Translations under genes and position numbers: made by a program
Source: Citricoccus alkalitolerans
Lineage (GTDB): Bacteria; Actinomycetota; Actinomycetes; Actinomycetales; Micrococcaceae
Length of the DNA: 64,000 bases
Direction of reading: 5' to 3'
Assembly (NCBI RefSeq): GCF_039528175.1
Contig: NZ_BAAALH010000002.1
Span: 1,240,001 to 1,304,000 of the forward strand
Part shown: piece by piece, positions 53,332 to 61,322 of the stretch
Numbering within the stretch: the stretch's first letter is position 1
Layout of the letters: every line of letters begins with the position of its first letter
Notes under the pieces: model-generated
Database searches by the model: none
Seen by the model: the letters and a program-made list of their open reading frames with translations, nothing else
Told to the model about the DNA's origin: nothing

Positions 53332-54396
53332 ATGACCATCGCACCGGATTCAACCGCTACCGCACAGGCCGGTGGTCCCGGCTCTGGGCTGAGGCTGTCC
53401 AGCTGGGATGTCGGCTTCCTCGCCTCGGTCCTCGCGGTCCTCGCCGGGTCCATCGTCCCCCTGGCCACCTCGCGGTGGGGCCTGAACCTGTGGGGCAGCA
53501 CCAACCTGTTCTTCCTCGGCATCGGCGTCCTGATGCCCCTCGTCGCGGCCGGCTTCATCCTGGCCCGCGCAGCCTCCGCGGGGACGTCCACCGGCGACGC
53601 CGGCCCTCGCCTCGGCTCGCTCAGCACCGAACAGTTCGCGCACGTCACGGCCTGGCTGGCGCTCTCCTACTTCTTCATCACCTTCGTCACCACCCTGGAC
53701 CCCGTCCTGCTCATCGGCTTGGCCGGAGCCTTCGGGCTGGTGGCCACCTCACCGATGCGCTCCCTCATCGCCCCGCTCTTCGCCGGATCATCCGGAGCCG
53801 CCCGACCCACGGCATCCAGTGGCCCCGCGCGGGAGGCCCATGAGGAGCACCGGTCCTCGCCGGAGCCCACTGCGTCCCCTGAGTCCAGCTCGGGCGGCCC
53901 TTCACGGTCCGTGGCCGAGATCGAGGACGAGCTCGGGATGACCCGCGTTCGCCCGCGGCCCACGGCCGAGGCTGAGGCCTCGGCGACCGCCGCGTTCGGA
54001 GCACCGGCGGTCGACTCGGGAACCGCGGACCCGTCCCCTGGACCCGGTGGAGCGGACGAGGCGACGGCGACCTCTGCGCCATCAGGGCCGTCGGAACCGT
54101 TCCAGCCGTCTCCCTCGTCACCGGGGCCGGAAGTTCGGCACACGGCACCGATCGATCCGTTGGAATCCGGACCGGCAGCTCCGCGGGGCACGGAACCAGC
54201 CGAGTATGAGGCGTTCTGGTTCGCCGTGGGAACGCGACGGACGGCCATGAACCCTGAGGACGGCAGCCCGGCCTTCGGACTCGAACCCGGCGGCTGGATC
54301 CTGGCCCTCGAGGACCGTGGCCATGAGTTCCTCGTACAGAACACGGACGGCCGCACCGGCGTGCTGGAGGACCTCACGGACATCGAGCGCGCGTGA
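53332..54396 (+). CDS. Membrane protein with disordered linker and C-terminal SH3-like domain (unknown)
   Basis: The 354-residue protein has four hydrophobic segments (residues 24-50, 56-80, 103-120, 122-140; e.g. VGFLASVLAVLAGSIVPLA), then a Ser/Pro/Glu-rich linker of about 140 residues, then a compact C-terminal part, EYEAFWFAVGTRRTA ... GGWILALEDRGHEFLVQNTD, which looks like a small beta-barrel. No function is recognised. AGGAGGAA before ATG 53332 is the best ribosome binding site around; the frame upstream is not coding. It overlaps nth by GTGA, so the two share an operon. Confidence 0.7.
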   Translation: MTIAPDSTATAQAGGPGSGLRLSSWDVGFLASVLAVLAGSIVPLATSRWGLNLWGSTNLFFLGIGVLMPLVAAGFILARAASAGTSTGDAGPRLGSLSTEQFAHVTAWLALSYFFITFVTTLDPVLLIGLAGAFGLVATSPMRSLIAPLFAGSSGAARPTASSGPAREAHEEHRSSPEPTASPESSSGGPSRSVAEIEDELGMTRVRPRPTAEAEASATAAFGAPAVDSGTADPSPGPGGADEATATSAPSGPSEPFQPSPSSPGPEVRHTAPIDPLESGPAAPRGTEPAEYEAFWFAVGTRRTAMNPEDGSPAFGLEPGGWILALEDRGHEFLVQNTDGRTGVLEDLTDIERA

Positions 54397-55211
54397 CGGC
54401 CAAGCACTCCGCTCCGGCCGGCGTCGCCAGCGCCGGGGAAAGCACCCTCGCCCTGAAACGCCGCGCCCGGAAGATCAACCGCGTGCTGGCCGAGGCCTAT
54501 CCCTATGCGGTCGCCGAGCTCGATTTCACCAACGCCTTCGAGCTGCTCGTGGCCACGGTGCTCTCGGCGCAGACCACGGATGTGCGGGTCAACGCGACCA
54601 CTCCCGGGCTGTTTGCTCGTTTCCCGGACGCCGAGGCCATGTCCCACGCCGACGAGCGCGAGCTGCAGGACATCGTGCGGCCCCTGGGTTTCTATCGGAA
54701 CAAGGCCACCGCCATCCAGGGCCTCTCCCGGGCCCTGGTCGAACGCCACGGCGGCGAGGTTCCCGGCACGGTGGACGAACTCGTGAGACTGCCCGGGGTC
54801 GGGCGCAAGACGGCTTTCGTGGTCCTGGGCAATGCCTTCGGGATTCCCGGGCTCACGGTGGACACCCACTTCGGGCGCCTGGCCCGGCGGCTCGGATTCA
54901 CGGTGCAGGAGGACCCGGTCAAGGTCGAGTACGAGGTCGCCGAACTCTTCGAGCCGCGCGACTGGACCATGCTCTCCCATCGTCTGGTGTTCCACGGTCG
55001 CCGCGTCTGCCACGCCAAGCGTCCCGCCTGCGGGGCCTGCCCCGTCGCCCGCTGGTGCCCCTCCTTCGGGATCGGGGAGACGAATCCGGACGCGGCGGCG
55101 TCGTTGCTGAAGTACGAGCTGGCGCCGGGCCGGGAGGAGTTGCTGGCCAAGATGCTTGCCGGCGCCACCCGCGCCGAGCTGCGGGCCGAGGGCTACGGCC
55201 TGGGGGCATGA
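54393..55211 (+). CDS. nth: Endonuclease III
   Basis: The 272-residue base-excision glycosylase/AP lyase removes oxidised pyrimidines. The helix-hairpin-helix motif LPGVGRKTAFVVLGNAFG contains the catalytic lysine; the catalytic aspartate is in VDTHFGRLARRLG; the [4Fe-4S] loop is C-x6-C-x2-C-x5-C (CHAKRPACGACPVARWC). The N-terminal extension of about 35 residues is usual in actinobacteria. GTG 54393 overlaps the upstream gene. Its stop overlaps the CoA NUDIX ATG (ATGATG). Confidence 0.95.
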   Translation: MTAKHSAPAGVASAGESTLALKRRARKINRVLAEAYPYAVAELDFTNAFELLVATVLSAQTTDVRVNATTPGLFARFPDAEAMSHADERELQDIVRPLGFYRNKATAIQGLSRALVERHGGEVPGTVDELVRLPGVGRKTAFVVLGNAFGIPGLTVDTHFGRLARRLGFTVQEDPVKVEYEVAELFEPRDWTMLSHRLVFHGRRVCHAKRPACGACPVARWCPSFGIGETNPDAAASLLKYELAPGREELLAKMLAGATRAELRAEGYGLGA

Positions 55212-56035
55212 TGCAGATCGACGGGGCGCTCGCGGACCTGCGGTCCCTCGTGGAGCGCTACGGGACCTTGGACCCGGGCCTGGCGGCGAGGCGGCCGTCT
55301 GCCCCGGACTCATCCCGGATTCCCGACGACGGCCGGGGCTGGGACTTCGGCCTCACCGTGGCGCCCCCGGACTCGGCCGAGGAGCCCTCGGACTCCGCCG
55401 TGCTGGTGTTGTTCGGGGCCCTGGACGGCCAGCCGGCACACTTCCACGGCACTGCTGTACCGGAGGACCTGGACCTTCTGCTCACCCAGCGGTCCTTCGC
55501 CCTGCGCCACCACCCCGGCCAGGTCGCCTTCCCGGGAGGTCGCCGGGACCCCGGGGACGTGGACTTCAGCGACTGCGCCCTGCGGGAGGCCGAGGAGGAG
55601 ACGGGCCTGGACCGGAACGGCGTGCGGGTCATCGGCACGTTGCCGCCGGCCCCGCTCACGGTCTCGAACTTCCGGGTGCATCCCGTCCTGGGCTGGTGGG
55701 ACCGGCCCTCCGAGGTCTTCGTGGTGGACGAGGGAGAAGCAGCCCGTGTGTTCCGGGTGCCCGTGGCCGACCTGGTGGACCCCGCCAACCGCATCACCAC
55801 GTCCCTGTCCCGGGGAGCGGCGCGCGTCAACCGGCGTTTCAGAAGCCCGGCCTTCCTGGTCTCCGGCACCCTCGTGTGGGGCTTCACGGCCATCCTGATC
55901 GACCGGATCCTCGATCTGCTGGGGTGGACCCAGGACTGGGACCGCGGCCGAATCGTGGACATCACCGATTGGGACGCGTCCATGCCGGTGCCCCGCGCTG
56001 ACCTGTCGGACGCCAGATCCTCCACAGACGACTGA
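55208..56035 (+). CDS. CoA pyrophosphatase-type NUDIX hydrolase
   Basis: The 275-residue protein has the CoA-family signature LLLTQRSFALRHHPGQVAFP followed by the Nudix box GGRRDPGDVDFSDCALREAEEETGL. These two together define enzymes that cleave CoA and oxidised CoA to 4'-phosphopantetheine and 3',5'-ADP. The C-terminal part has a hydrophobic segment (LVSGTLVWGFTAILIDRIL) common in homologues. ATG 55208 overlaps the nth stop. The crp-marP-acs-nth-NUDIX neighbourhood is conserved among actinobacteria. Confidence 0.9.
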   Translation: MMQIDGALADLRSLVERYGTLDPGLAARRPSAPDSSRIPDDGRGWDFGLTVAPPDSAEEPSDSAVLVLFGALDGQPAHFHGTAVPEDLDLLLTQRSFALRHHPGQVAFPGGRRDPGDVDFSDCALREAEEETGLDRNGVRVIGTLPPAPLTVSNFRVHPVLGWWDRPSEVFVVDEGEAARVFRVPVADLVDPANRITTSLSRGAARVNRRFRSPAFLVSGTLVWGFTAILIDRILDLLGWTQDWDRGRIVDITDWDASMPVPRADLSDARSSTDD

Positions 56036-56107
56036 ACCCAGGCAGGTCCTCCACAACTGCCGGACTGTGAGGGGCATACCGGGGGGCCAGACGGACAGGC
56101 TGGGAAC

Positions 56108-57286
56108 ATGGCCGTCCGAGCATCCTCACCGTTGACCGTCCTGTTCGTTTCTCCACCGGATCGGGACGGACGGGTCCCGCATGGTCTGGTGGGCAGCACC
56201 CCACTCCTGTCCGAACTGCTGTGCACCGAGGTGGCCGCCTGTGCTGCCGCAGTCGGACACCGGCTGCGCGTCGTGCCACGCCCCGAGTGGATGGCCGCCG
56301 CGCACGGCCAACGGGCTGCCCCGCAGCCCCCGGCCCTCGTCCTCTGGGGACTCGCCCCGGGGGAGACGGACGGCCCGGAGACGCCGCCGGGATCAGACGG
56401 AGGACAGGAACGGCCGGAACCGCCGATCGTGGCCGTCACCCTGGACGGGTCGTCCGCGCCTCCGGATGCCCTCTGCCTGCCCTCCCGGTCTCAGCAGCTC
56501 TGTCGCCTCCTGGCGCGGACCCGTCCGGCGAACTCCGAGCCACCCACCCGGGGGCGCGCGGCGGTGGTGGTCCACGATGGTCCGGGCGCGGACGGGGACG
56601 AGCACTGGCCCGGGCTTTCCTGGGCCCTGGCACTGCTGCTGGGCGGCCCCGGTCGTGGCCTGCTCGTGGATGCCCAAGGTCCTCAGGGGAGTCTGAGTGC
56701 ACGGCTTCGTGCCCTGGCCCCTCCTGTGGATCGATGCGTGAGTTGGGACGGGATGCAGGAACTGCCGGTTCCCGGACCCGCCCTGGCCTCACACCTGCCC
56801 GGGGCCGGTGGCGTGCGGTGGTGGGGCTGGACCTCATCGGAGTCCGCTGACGGCCCTTGGAGGGGCGAGGACTGGGTCCAGGTGGCCGTGGAGACGTTCC
56901 CCTGGACGGTCGTCGACGTCGGCAAGGACCAGGACCTGGCCCGTGACCGGGCCGAACGCGGGATGGCCCTGCTGGTGTGCACAGATCGCGGACCGGCGGC
57001 CGGCCGGCAGCTTCCGGCCGACGTGCTATTGCAGGTCACGCCACGCCAGCGGCCATCACGCGCCTCAGGGCACCGGGACGTCCGTCGAGGAACAGTCCTG
57101 GCGAGGGAACCCATCGGCTCTGTGCGGGTCGAAGCACGGGATTGGGACGGTACGTCGCTGGCCTCCTGGAGTCGGTCGAGTCGGCGCGGTTCCGCCCGAA
57201 GGCTGGCCGCGCAGGTCGACCTACGGCTGGACCGAGCCGGGACCCTGGAATCCGGCCGGCCCGTGGCCGGACGGGCACTGCGATGA
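56108..57286 (+). CDS. ssd: Ssd-like (septum site-determining / CpaE-like) protein
   Basis: The 392-residue protein has the arrangement of actinobacterial Ssd (Rv3660c-like) and pilus CpaE: an N-terminal receiver-like domain (LTVLFVSPPDRD ... PPIVAVTLDG), then a MinD/ParA-like domain that is degenerate. LSWALALLLGGPGRGLLVDA keeps the strand after the P-loop but no canonical Walker A is seen. Its stop overlaps tadA (ATGA). It probably localises the pilus machine rather than acting as an ATPase. It is GC-rich and coding is clear by operon overlap. Confidence 0.75.
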   Translation: MAVRASSPLTVLFVSPPDRDGRVPHGLVGSTPLLSELLCTEVAACAAAVGHRLRVVPRPEWMAAAHGQRAAPQPPALVLWGLAPGETDGPETPPGSDGGQERPEPPIVAVTLDGSSAPPDALCLPSRSQQLCRLLARTRPANSEPPTRGRAAVVVHDGPGADGDEHWPGLSWALALLLGGPGRGLLVDAQGPQGSLSARLRALAPPVDRCVSWDGMQELPVPGPALASHLPGAGGVRWWGWTSSESADGPWRGEDWVQVAVETFPWTVVDVGKDQDLARDRAERGMALLVCTDRGPAAGRQLPADVLLQVTPRQRPSRASGHRDVRRGTVLAREPIGSVRVEARDWDGTSLASWSRSSRRGSARRLAAQVDLRLDRAGTLESGRPVAGRALR

Positions 57287-58575
57287 GCCGCGGATGGTCG
57301 CCGGAACCACCATCCGGAGCAGGTCGGCGCCTTGCCGGAACCTCAGCGGGACGGCAACGGGCCCGCCGGTGGCTCGCCGGCCGCCTCGCAGACCCCGCCC
57401 GTCACCAGGACCGCAGTACTCGTCGGCCCGAGACCGTGCCGCCGGAGCTGGCAGCCGAGGCTGTCCGCCGGCACTTGCCGGTGACCACCCCGCAGGAGGC
57501 ATCCGCCCAGATGACGGCGCTGACGGACGATCTCACCGGGCTGGGCCCACTCGCTGGCCCAGCACGGGCATCCGGCGTCACGGATGTCCTGGTGGACGGC
57601 TCCGGAACCATCTGGACAGACGGCCTGGACGGCCTCCGGGACACGGGCCGGTGCCTGCCGGCCGACGACGCCCGCCGGTTGGCCGTCCGGTTGCTGGCCC
57701 AGGGTGGCCGGCGGCTCGACGAGGGCCAACCGTTCGGTGACGCACAGGTCACCGGTGCCCGGGTGCACGCCATCCTGCCGCCGCTGGCCTCGGGCGGAAC
57801 CCAGATCAGTGTCCGGTTGGCCGCACCGGAACCACCGCGTCTGGAGGACCTGGCCCGGCGCTGGCCCCACGGGACGCGGTGGCTGGCCGCCGTGCGGCAA
57901 CTGCTGCACACTCGCGCCAACCTGCTCATCAGCGGGGCCACGGGTTCCGGGAAGACCACCCTGCTCTCCGCGGTGCTCTCGGAGGTCCCCGGGGACGAAC
58001 GGATCATCACCGTGGAGGACACCCGTGAGCTGCGCCCGCGCCACGGCCATGTGGTCTCGTTGCAGGCCCGTTCCGGCAACTCCGAGGGCGCCGGCTCCGT
58101 CGAGTTGTCCGAACTCGTCCGGCAGGCACTTCGGATGCGGCCCGATCGACTCGTCGTGGGAGAGTGCCGTGGGGCGGAGGTCGCGGACTTCCTCGCCGCC
58201 ATGAACACCGGCCACCGGGGCGCCGCCGGAACACTGCACGCCAACTCCGCCTCAGATGTCCCGGCCCGACTGCAGGCAATGGGCGCACTGGCCGGCCTGG
58301 GGTCGGAGGCCCTCGCGCTGCAAGCCTCCAGTGCGGTGGGTGCGGTCCTTCACCTGGAACGAACCGATGCCGGACGGCATCCCGTGGAGCTGGCCGTCGT
58401 GGACCGGGACGCCGCCCGGACTGGCACACTGCGCGTCATCCCGGCGCTCTCCCTGGTCGGAACGGCCCTGACCGCCGGGCCCGGCCAGGGGATGCTGGAC
58501 GGTCTGTCCGCTGCCGAGGTGCATCGAGACCCGGGGTTGCGGCGGAGCGGGGGCCGGCATGCGATCGGGACCTGA
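57283..58575 (+). CDS. tadA: TadA/CpaF-family secretion ATPase
   Basis: The 430-residue hexameric motor ATPase powers tight-adherence (Flp) pili. It has an N-terminal domain (VTDVLVDGSGTIWTDGLDGL, RRLDEGQPFGDAQVTGARVH), Walker A ISGATGSGKTTLLSAVLSEV near residue 220, Asp box TVEDTRELRP, Walker B MRPDRLVVGECRGAE and His box MNTGHRGAAGTLHANS. ATG 57283 overlaps the ssd stop; the much longer open frame upstream is a shadow of ssd. It is followed by tadB with a 17-nt overlap. Confidence 0.93.
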   Translation: MSRGWSPEPPSGAGRRLAGTSAGRQRARRWLAGRLADPARHQDRSTRRPETVPPELAAEAVRRHLPVTTPQEASAQMTALTDDLTGLGPLAGPARASGVTDVLVDGSGTIWTDGLDGLRDTGRCLPADDARRLAVRLLAQGGRRLDEGQPFGDAQVTGARVHAILPPLASGGTQISVRLAAPEPPRLEDLARRWPHGTRWLAAVRQLLHTRANLLISGATGSGKTTLLSAVLSEVPGDERIITVEDTRELRPRHGHVVSLQARSGNSEGAGSVELSELVRQALRMRPDRLVVGECRGAEVADFLAAMNTGHRGAAGTLHANSASDVPARLQAMGALAGLGSEALALQASSAVGAVLHLERTDAGRHPVELAVVDRDAARTGTLRVIPALSLVGTALTAGPGQGMLDGLSAAEVHRDPGLRRSGGRHAIGT

Positions 58576-59233
58576 ACGACGAAGCCGGTGGTGGTCCCGG
58601 TGGCTGCAGTGGATCCCGGGGCACGCACGGCGCCGGCGTGAGCACGAGACCGAGGAATTCGTCGCCCTGCTCCGCCGGGCGGCCGCCCTGTTGCAGGCCG
58701 GCCGTCGCCCGGAGCGGGTCTGGGCGGAACTCTCGGGGCTTTACGAGCGGTGCCAGGGCGGGCCACAGGAGTTAGGCACGCCGCGTCGGCCATCCAGTCG
58801 GGCGGGATGCTGCCTGCACCACGTCCTGGTCTCGGCTGACCTGGAGAACATGCTCGGCGGCGAGCCGTTCGCTGCCGTGGAGGCACTGGGGCAGGGCCGC
58901 CACTGGCGCCAGCTGGATGGATGCCTGGCGGTCTCCCACCACGCCGGGATTCCGCTGGCCGGGCTGCTCGAGCGTCTGGCCGACGCCCTGGAGGAGGGTC
59001 AGGACGCCCAACAGGCGCGGGACGCGGCAGCAGCCGGCCCGCGCTCCACAGCACAACTGCTGGGCTTCCTGCCGCTCGCCGGGATCGCGATGACGGCCCT
59101 GGTCGGGGGGCCGCCCACCGAGTTGCTGGCCGGCACCCTCGGCTGGCTCGTGATCGGCACCGGAGTGGGATTGGCCGTGATCGGTCATCTCTGGACCCGC
59201 GCACTGATCCGCCGGTCGGAGGAGACCACATGA
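58559..59233 (+). CDS. tadB: TadB-like pilus assembly membrane protein
   Basis: The 224-residue protein has a GspF-type cytoplasmic helical domain (EEFVALLRRAAALLQAGRRP, ADALEEGQDAQQARDAAAAG) followed by two C-terminal helices (AQLLGFLPLAGIAMTALVGG, LGWLVIGTGVGLAVIGHLW). It is shorter than TadB of proteobacteria but like that of actinobacterial tad loci. It overlaps tadA by 17 nt and tadC by ATGA. Confidence 0.8.
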   Translation: MRSGPERRSRWWSRWLQWIPGHARRRREHETEEFVALLRRAAALLQAGRRPERVWAELSGLYERCQGGPQELGTPRRPSSRAGCCLHHVLVSADLENMLGGEPFAAVEALGQGRHWRQLDGCLAVSHHAGIPLAGLLERLADALEEGQDAQQARDAAAAGPRSTAQLLGFLPLAGIAMTALVGGPPTELLAGTLGWLVIGTGVGLAVIGHLWTRALIRRSEETT

Positions 59234-59700
59234 CCACGAGCAGGACCGTCCGGCCCGGCGCCTCGGCAGCACCGGACACCTTGGACGCCGCCTTGGCAAT
59301 GGACCTGGTGGCGGGACTGCTGGAGACGGGGCAGAGTCTCGTCTCCGGTCTCGACCTTCTGGGCACCCATGTTCCCGGGGCGGCGCCGGTCCGGCGGGTG
59401 GCCGCCCTGCTGCGCGCCGGTGTCGACTGGGATGATGCCTGGTCGGCCCATGAGCCCGAAGCCAGCGACCCCGACCTGCAGGAACTGGCCGGCGAGCTCC
59501 GCTTCGCCCACCTCACCGGAGCGCCCACGGCTGCCCTGTTGCGTTCTACAGCGTCGACGCTCCGCCGCAACCGGAAACGCCGGGCCGAGCAACGGGCCGC
59601 AGAACTGGGCACCCGGCTGGTCCTGCCACTGGGGCTCTGCCAGTTACCCTCATTCCTCTGCCTGGGTGTGGTCCCGCTCGTCCTGGCTCTGCTGCCGTGA
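59230..59700 (+). CDS. tadC: TadC-like pilus assembly membrane protein
   Basis: The 156-residue protein is the second GspF-type unit: DAALAMDLVAGLLETGQSLV, RRVAALLRAGVDWDDAW, TASTLRRNRKRRAEQRAAEL, and a C-terminal helix LGLCQLPSFLCLGVVPLVLALL. ATG 59230 overlaps the tadB stop. Together with TadB it should form the inner-membrane platform for the pilus. The 209 bp to the next gene contain only its ribosome binding site and no gene. Confidence 0.78.
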   Translation: MTTSRTVRPGASAAPDTLDAALAMDLVAGLLETGQSLVSGLDLLGTHVPGAAPVRRVAALLRAGVDWDDAWSAHEPEASDPDLQELAGELRFAHLTGAPTAALLRSTASTLRRNRKRRAEQRAAELGTRLVLPLGLCQLPSFLCLGVVPLVLALLP

Positions 59701-59909
59701 AGCCCGCCTCGATGCCCGCCCGGACGCCTTCACGCGGGGTCCACCAAGGGACGACCGTCCACCGCTGGAAACCCAGCGCAGTCCTCCACACCGCCCCAAC
59801 ACGCCCCAGCCGTCCAGATCCGCCAGTCTCCGCACCCCACGGAGGAGAACACCGACGGAGGCTGGAAGCAGGCGACCACACCGGCCGCCATCACACCAGA
59901 GGAGACGCC

Positions 59910-60209
59910 ATGACCACCACACTGCAGCACGAACACCATGCCCCGCGAACGGCCAGCGGAGTCCACCGGCCGGGAGGTACCGCCAGCACCACCAGCATGA
60001 CGGACAGCGCCTCCACCGTCCCCGCCGTGCAGGGCCGCCACGGCACGGCCCCGGATTGGGGCGATGAGACCGGTGCACAGACAGCCGAATACGGCATCGT
60101 CACGCTCGCCGCGGTCGGGTTTGCCGGCGTCCTGGCCGTCGTCCTCGCCGGGTCCGATGTGCAGGGACTGCTGCTGGACATCGTCAAGAACGCACTCAGC
60201 TTCGGCTGA
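59910..60209 (+). CDS. DUF4244 / Flp-like pilin
   Basis: The 99-residue protein is the likely major pilin. A polar N-terminus of about 50 residues ends in GAQTAEYGIVTLAAVGFAGV: a short hydrophobic helix preceded by Gly and with Glu five positions later, as in type IVb (Flp) prepilins. DUF4244 is the actinobacterial version. AGAGGAG precedes the ATG. No prepilin peptidase is encoded in the window, so a distant TadV/CpaA must process it. Confidence 0.82.
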   Translation: MTTTLQHEHHAPRTASGVHRPGGTASTTSMTDSASTVPAVQGRHGTAPDWGDETGAQTAEYGIVTLAAVGFAGVLAVVLAGSDVQGLLLDIVKNALSFG

Positions 60210-60372
60210 GGACCCTCCACCGGGTACCGGGTTCCGCCGACACCCCTCCCGGCGGGGCCCGGTATCCGGGGCAGACCCGGCCGATCAGGCGTGGATGGAG
60301 CCTGCTGAAACCCGCCGACCACCCGCGCTGTTCCCGCCCCTCCCGAGCGAGACCCCAAGACACGAGGAAGCC

Positions 60373-60888
60373 ATGGACCGCCGTCCTCCGACCGAACATC
60401 TCCCCTTGACCGGATCTACGGGGCCAGGCCGTTCCGCTGCTCCTGGCCCCACCAGATTTCACGGCCCTCCCGCCGATTCCGCACTCACGCGGCAGCCCGA
60501 GCGCCCCTCCGGTCCCGCCGGTACTGCCGGTGCCGAACGGGGGTCGGTCACCGCGGAATACGCGGTCATGCTGCCGGCCGCTGCCCTGGTGCTGGTGGGC
60601 GCCCTGCTCGCCGGTGCCGCAACCCTGCAGCAGGTCCGGCTGGAGGAAGCCGCGGCAGCCTCGGTCCGCGAGCTGGCCCGGGGAGAGAACGAGGCCGACG
60701 TCCGTTCCACTGCCCGGCGCATGGCCGGTGAGGCGACGGAACTCAGCAGTGACCGGAGCCTCGGCTGGGTGGCTGTGACCGTGGCCCACGCCCCTCCCGG
60801 GCCCCTGGCGTGGTGGGACGGGTGGGAACTCGAGGCCACGGCTCACGCGCCGGACCAGTGGGCCGTGCCTCCCACGGGGGCACCATGA
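60373..60888 (+). CDS. TadE-like pseudopilin
   Basis: The 171-residue protein has a proline-rich N-terminus followed by ERGSVTAEYAVMLPAAALVL, the TadE motif (Gly-Ser-x-Thr-x-Glu and a hydrophobic helix), and an extracellular C-terminal part (LGWVAVTVAHAPPGPLAWWD). ATG 60373 has GAGGAA upstream. Its stop overlaps the next gene (ATGA). Confidence 0.8.
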   Translation: MDRRPPTEHLPLTGSTGPGRSAAPGPTRFHGPPADSALTRQPERPSGPAGTAGAERGSVTAEYAVMLPAAALVLVGALLAGAATLQQVRLEEAAAASVRELARGENEADVRSTARRMAGEATELSSDRSLGWVAVTVAHAPPGPLAWWDGWELEATAHAPDQWAVPPTGAP

Positions 60889-61322
60889 ACCGGGCGACGG
60901 CACGCCGGTCGAACGAACACCACGAACACCACGAACAGGGAGAGCCAAGCGGACAGGACGAACGAGGTGAACAGTGTGAACAGGGCGCCGGCAGTGTCAC
61001 CGTGCTGGCCACGGTGTTCCTGACCTTGGCGCTGCTGGGAGCCACGGCGGCGTTGGGCACCGCGGCCACGGCGGCGGCACGAGCCTCCGGAGCCGCGGAT
61101 CTCGCGGCGCTCGCCGCCGCCGACGCCGCCCGTGGACTGGTGCTGGCCGATCCCTGCGTCCTGGCTGCCCAGACGGCCGCTCGCCACGGGGCCACGATCA
61201 CCGAGTGCGCTGCCGCCTCAGACGGCACCGTGCGCGTGCGCACCCGCTATGAGTCGGCACTGCCGTGGTCCTCCGAAGGGATGGCCAGGGCCGGACCGCC
61301 AGCGCCAACGGTGCCGCGATGA
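60885..61322 (+). CDS. TadE-like / Rv3654c-like secreted protein
   Basis: The 145-residue protein has an N-terminus with a short 9-bp repeat (HEHHEHHEQ, bases about 60,915-60,940), then GAGSVTVLATVFLTLALLGA, a hydrophobic helix that lacks the Glu of TadE, followed by an Ala-rich region with two cysteines (ADPCVLAAQ, ITECAAASD) as in Rv3654c-type proteins. It is the last gene of the tad operon. Its 3' end overlaps the helicase gene on the opposite strand by 76 nt. Confidence 0.75.
   Translation: MNRATARRSNEHHEHHEQGEPSGQDERGEQCEQGAGSVTVLATVFLTLALLGATAALGTAATAAARASGAADLAALAAADAARGLVLADPCVLAAQTAARHGATITECAAASDGTVRVRTRYESALPWSSEGMARAGPPAPTVPR

Noticed and set aside
53667..55313. Bottom-strand frame of 548 codons over nth and the upstream gene
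   Set aside because: Antisense shadow; the top strand holds nth with its iron-sulfur cluster and helix-hairpin-helix motifs.
60908..60945. Possible tandem repeat or CRISPR-like array (HEHHEHHEQ region)
   Set aside because: Only about three imperfect 9-bp units inside a coding sequence; no spacers and no cas genes in the window.
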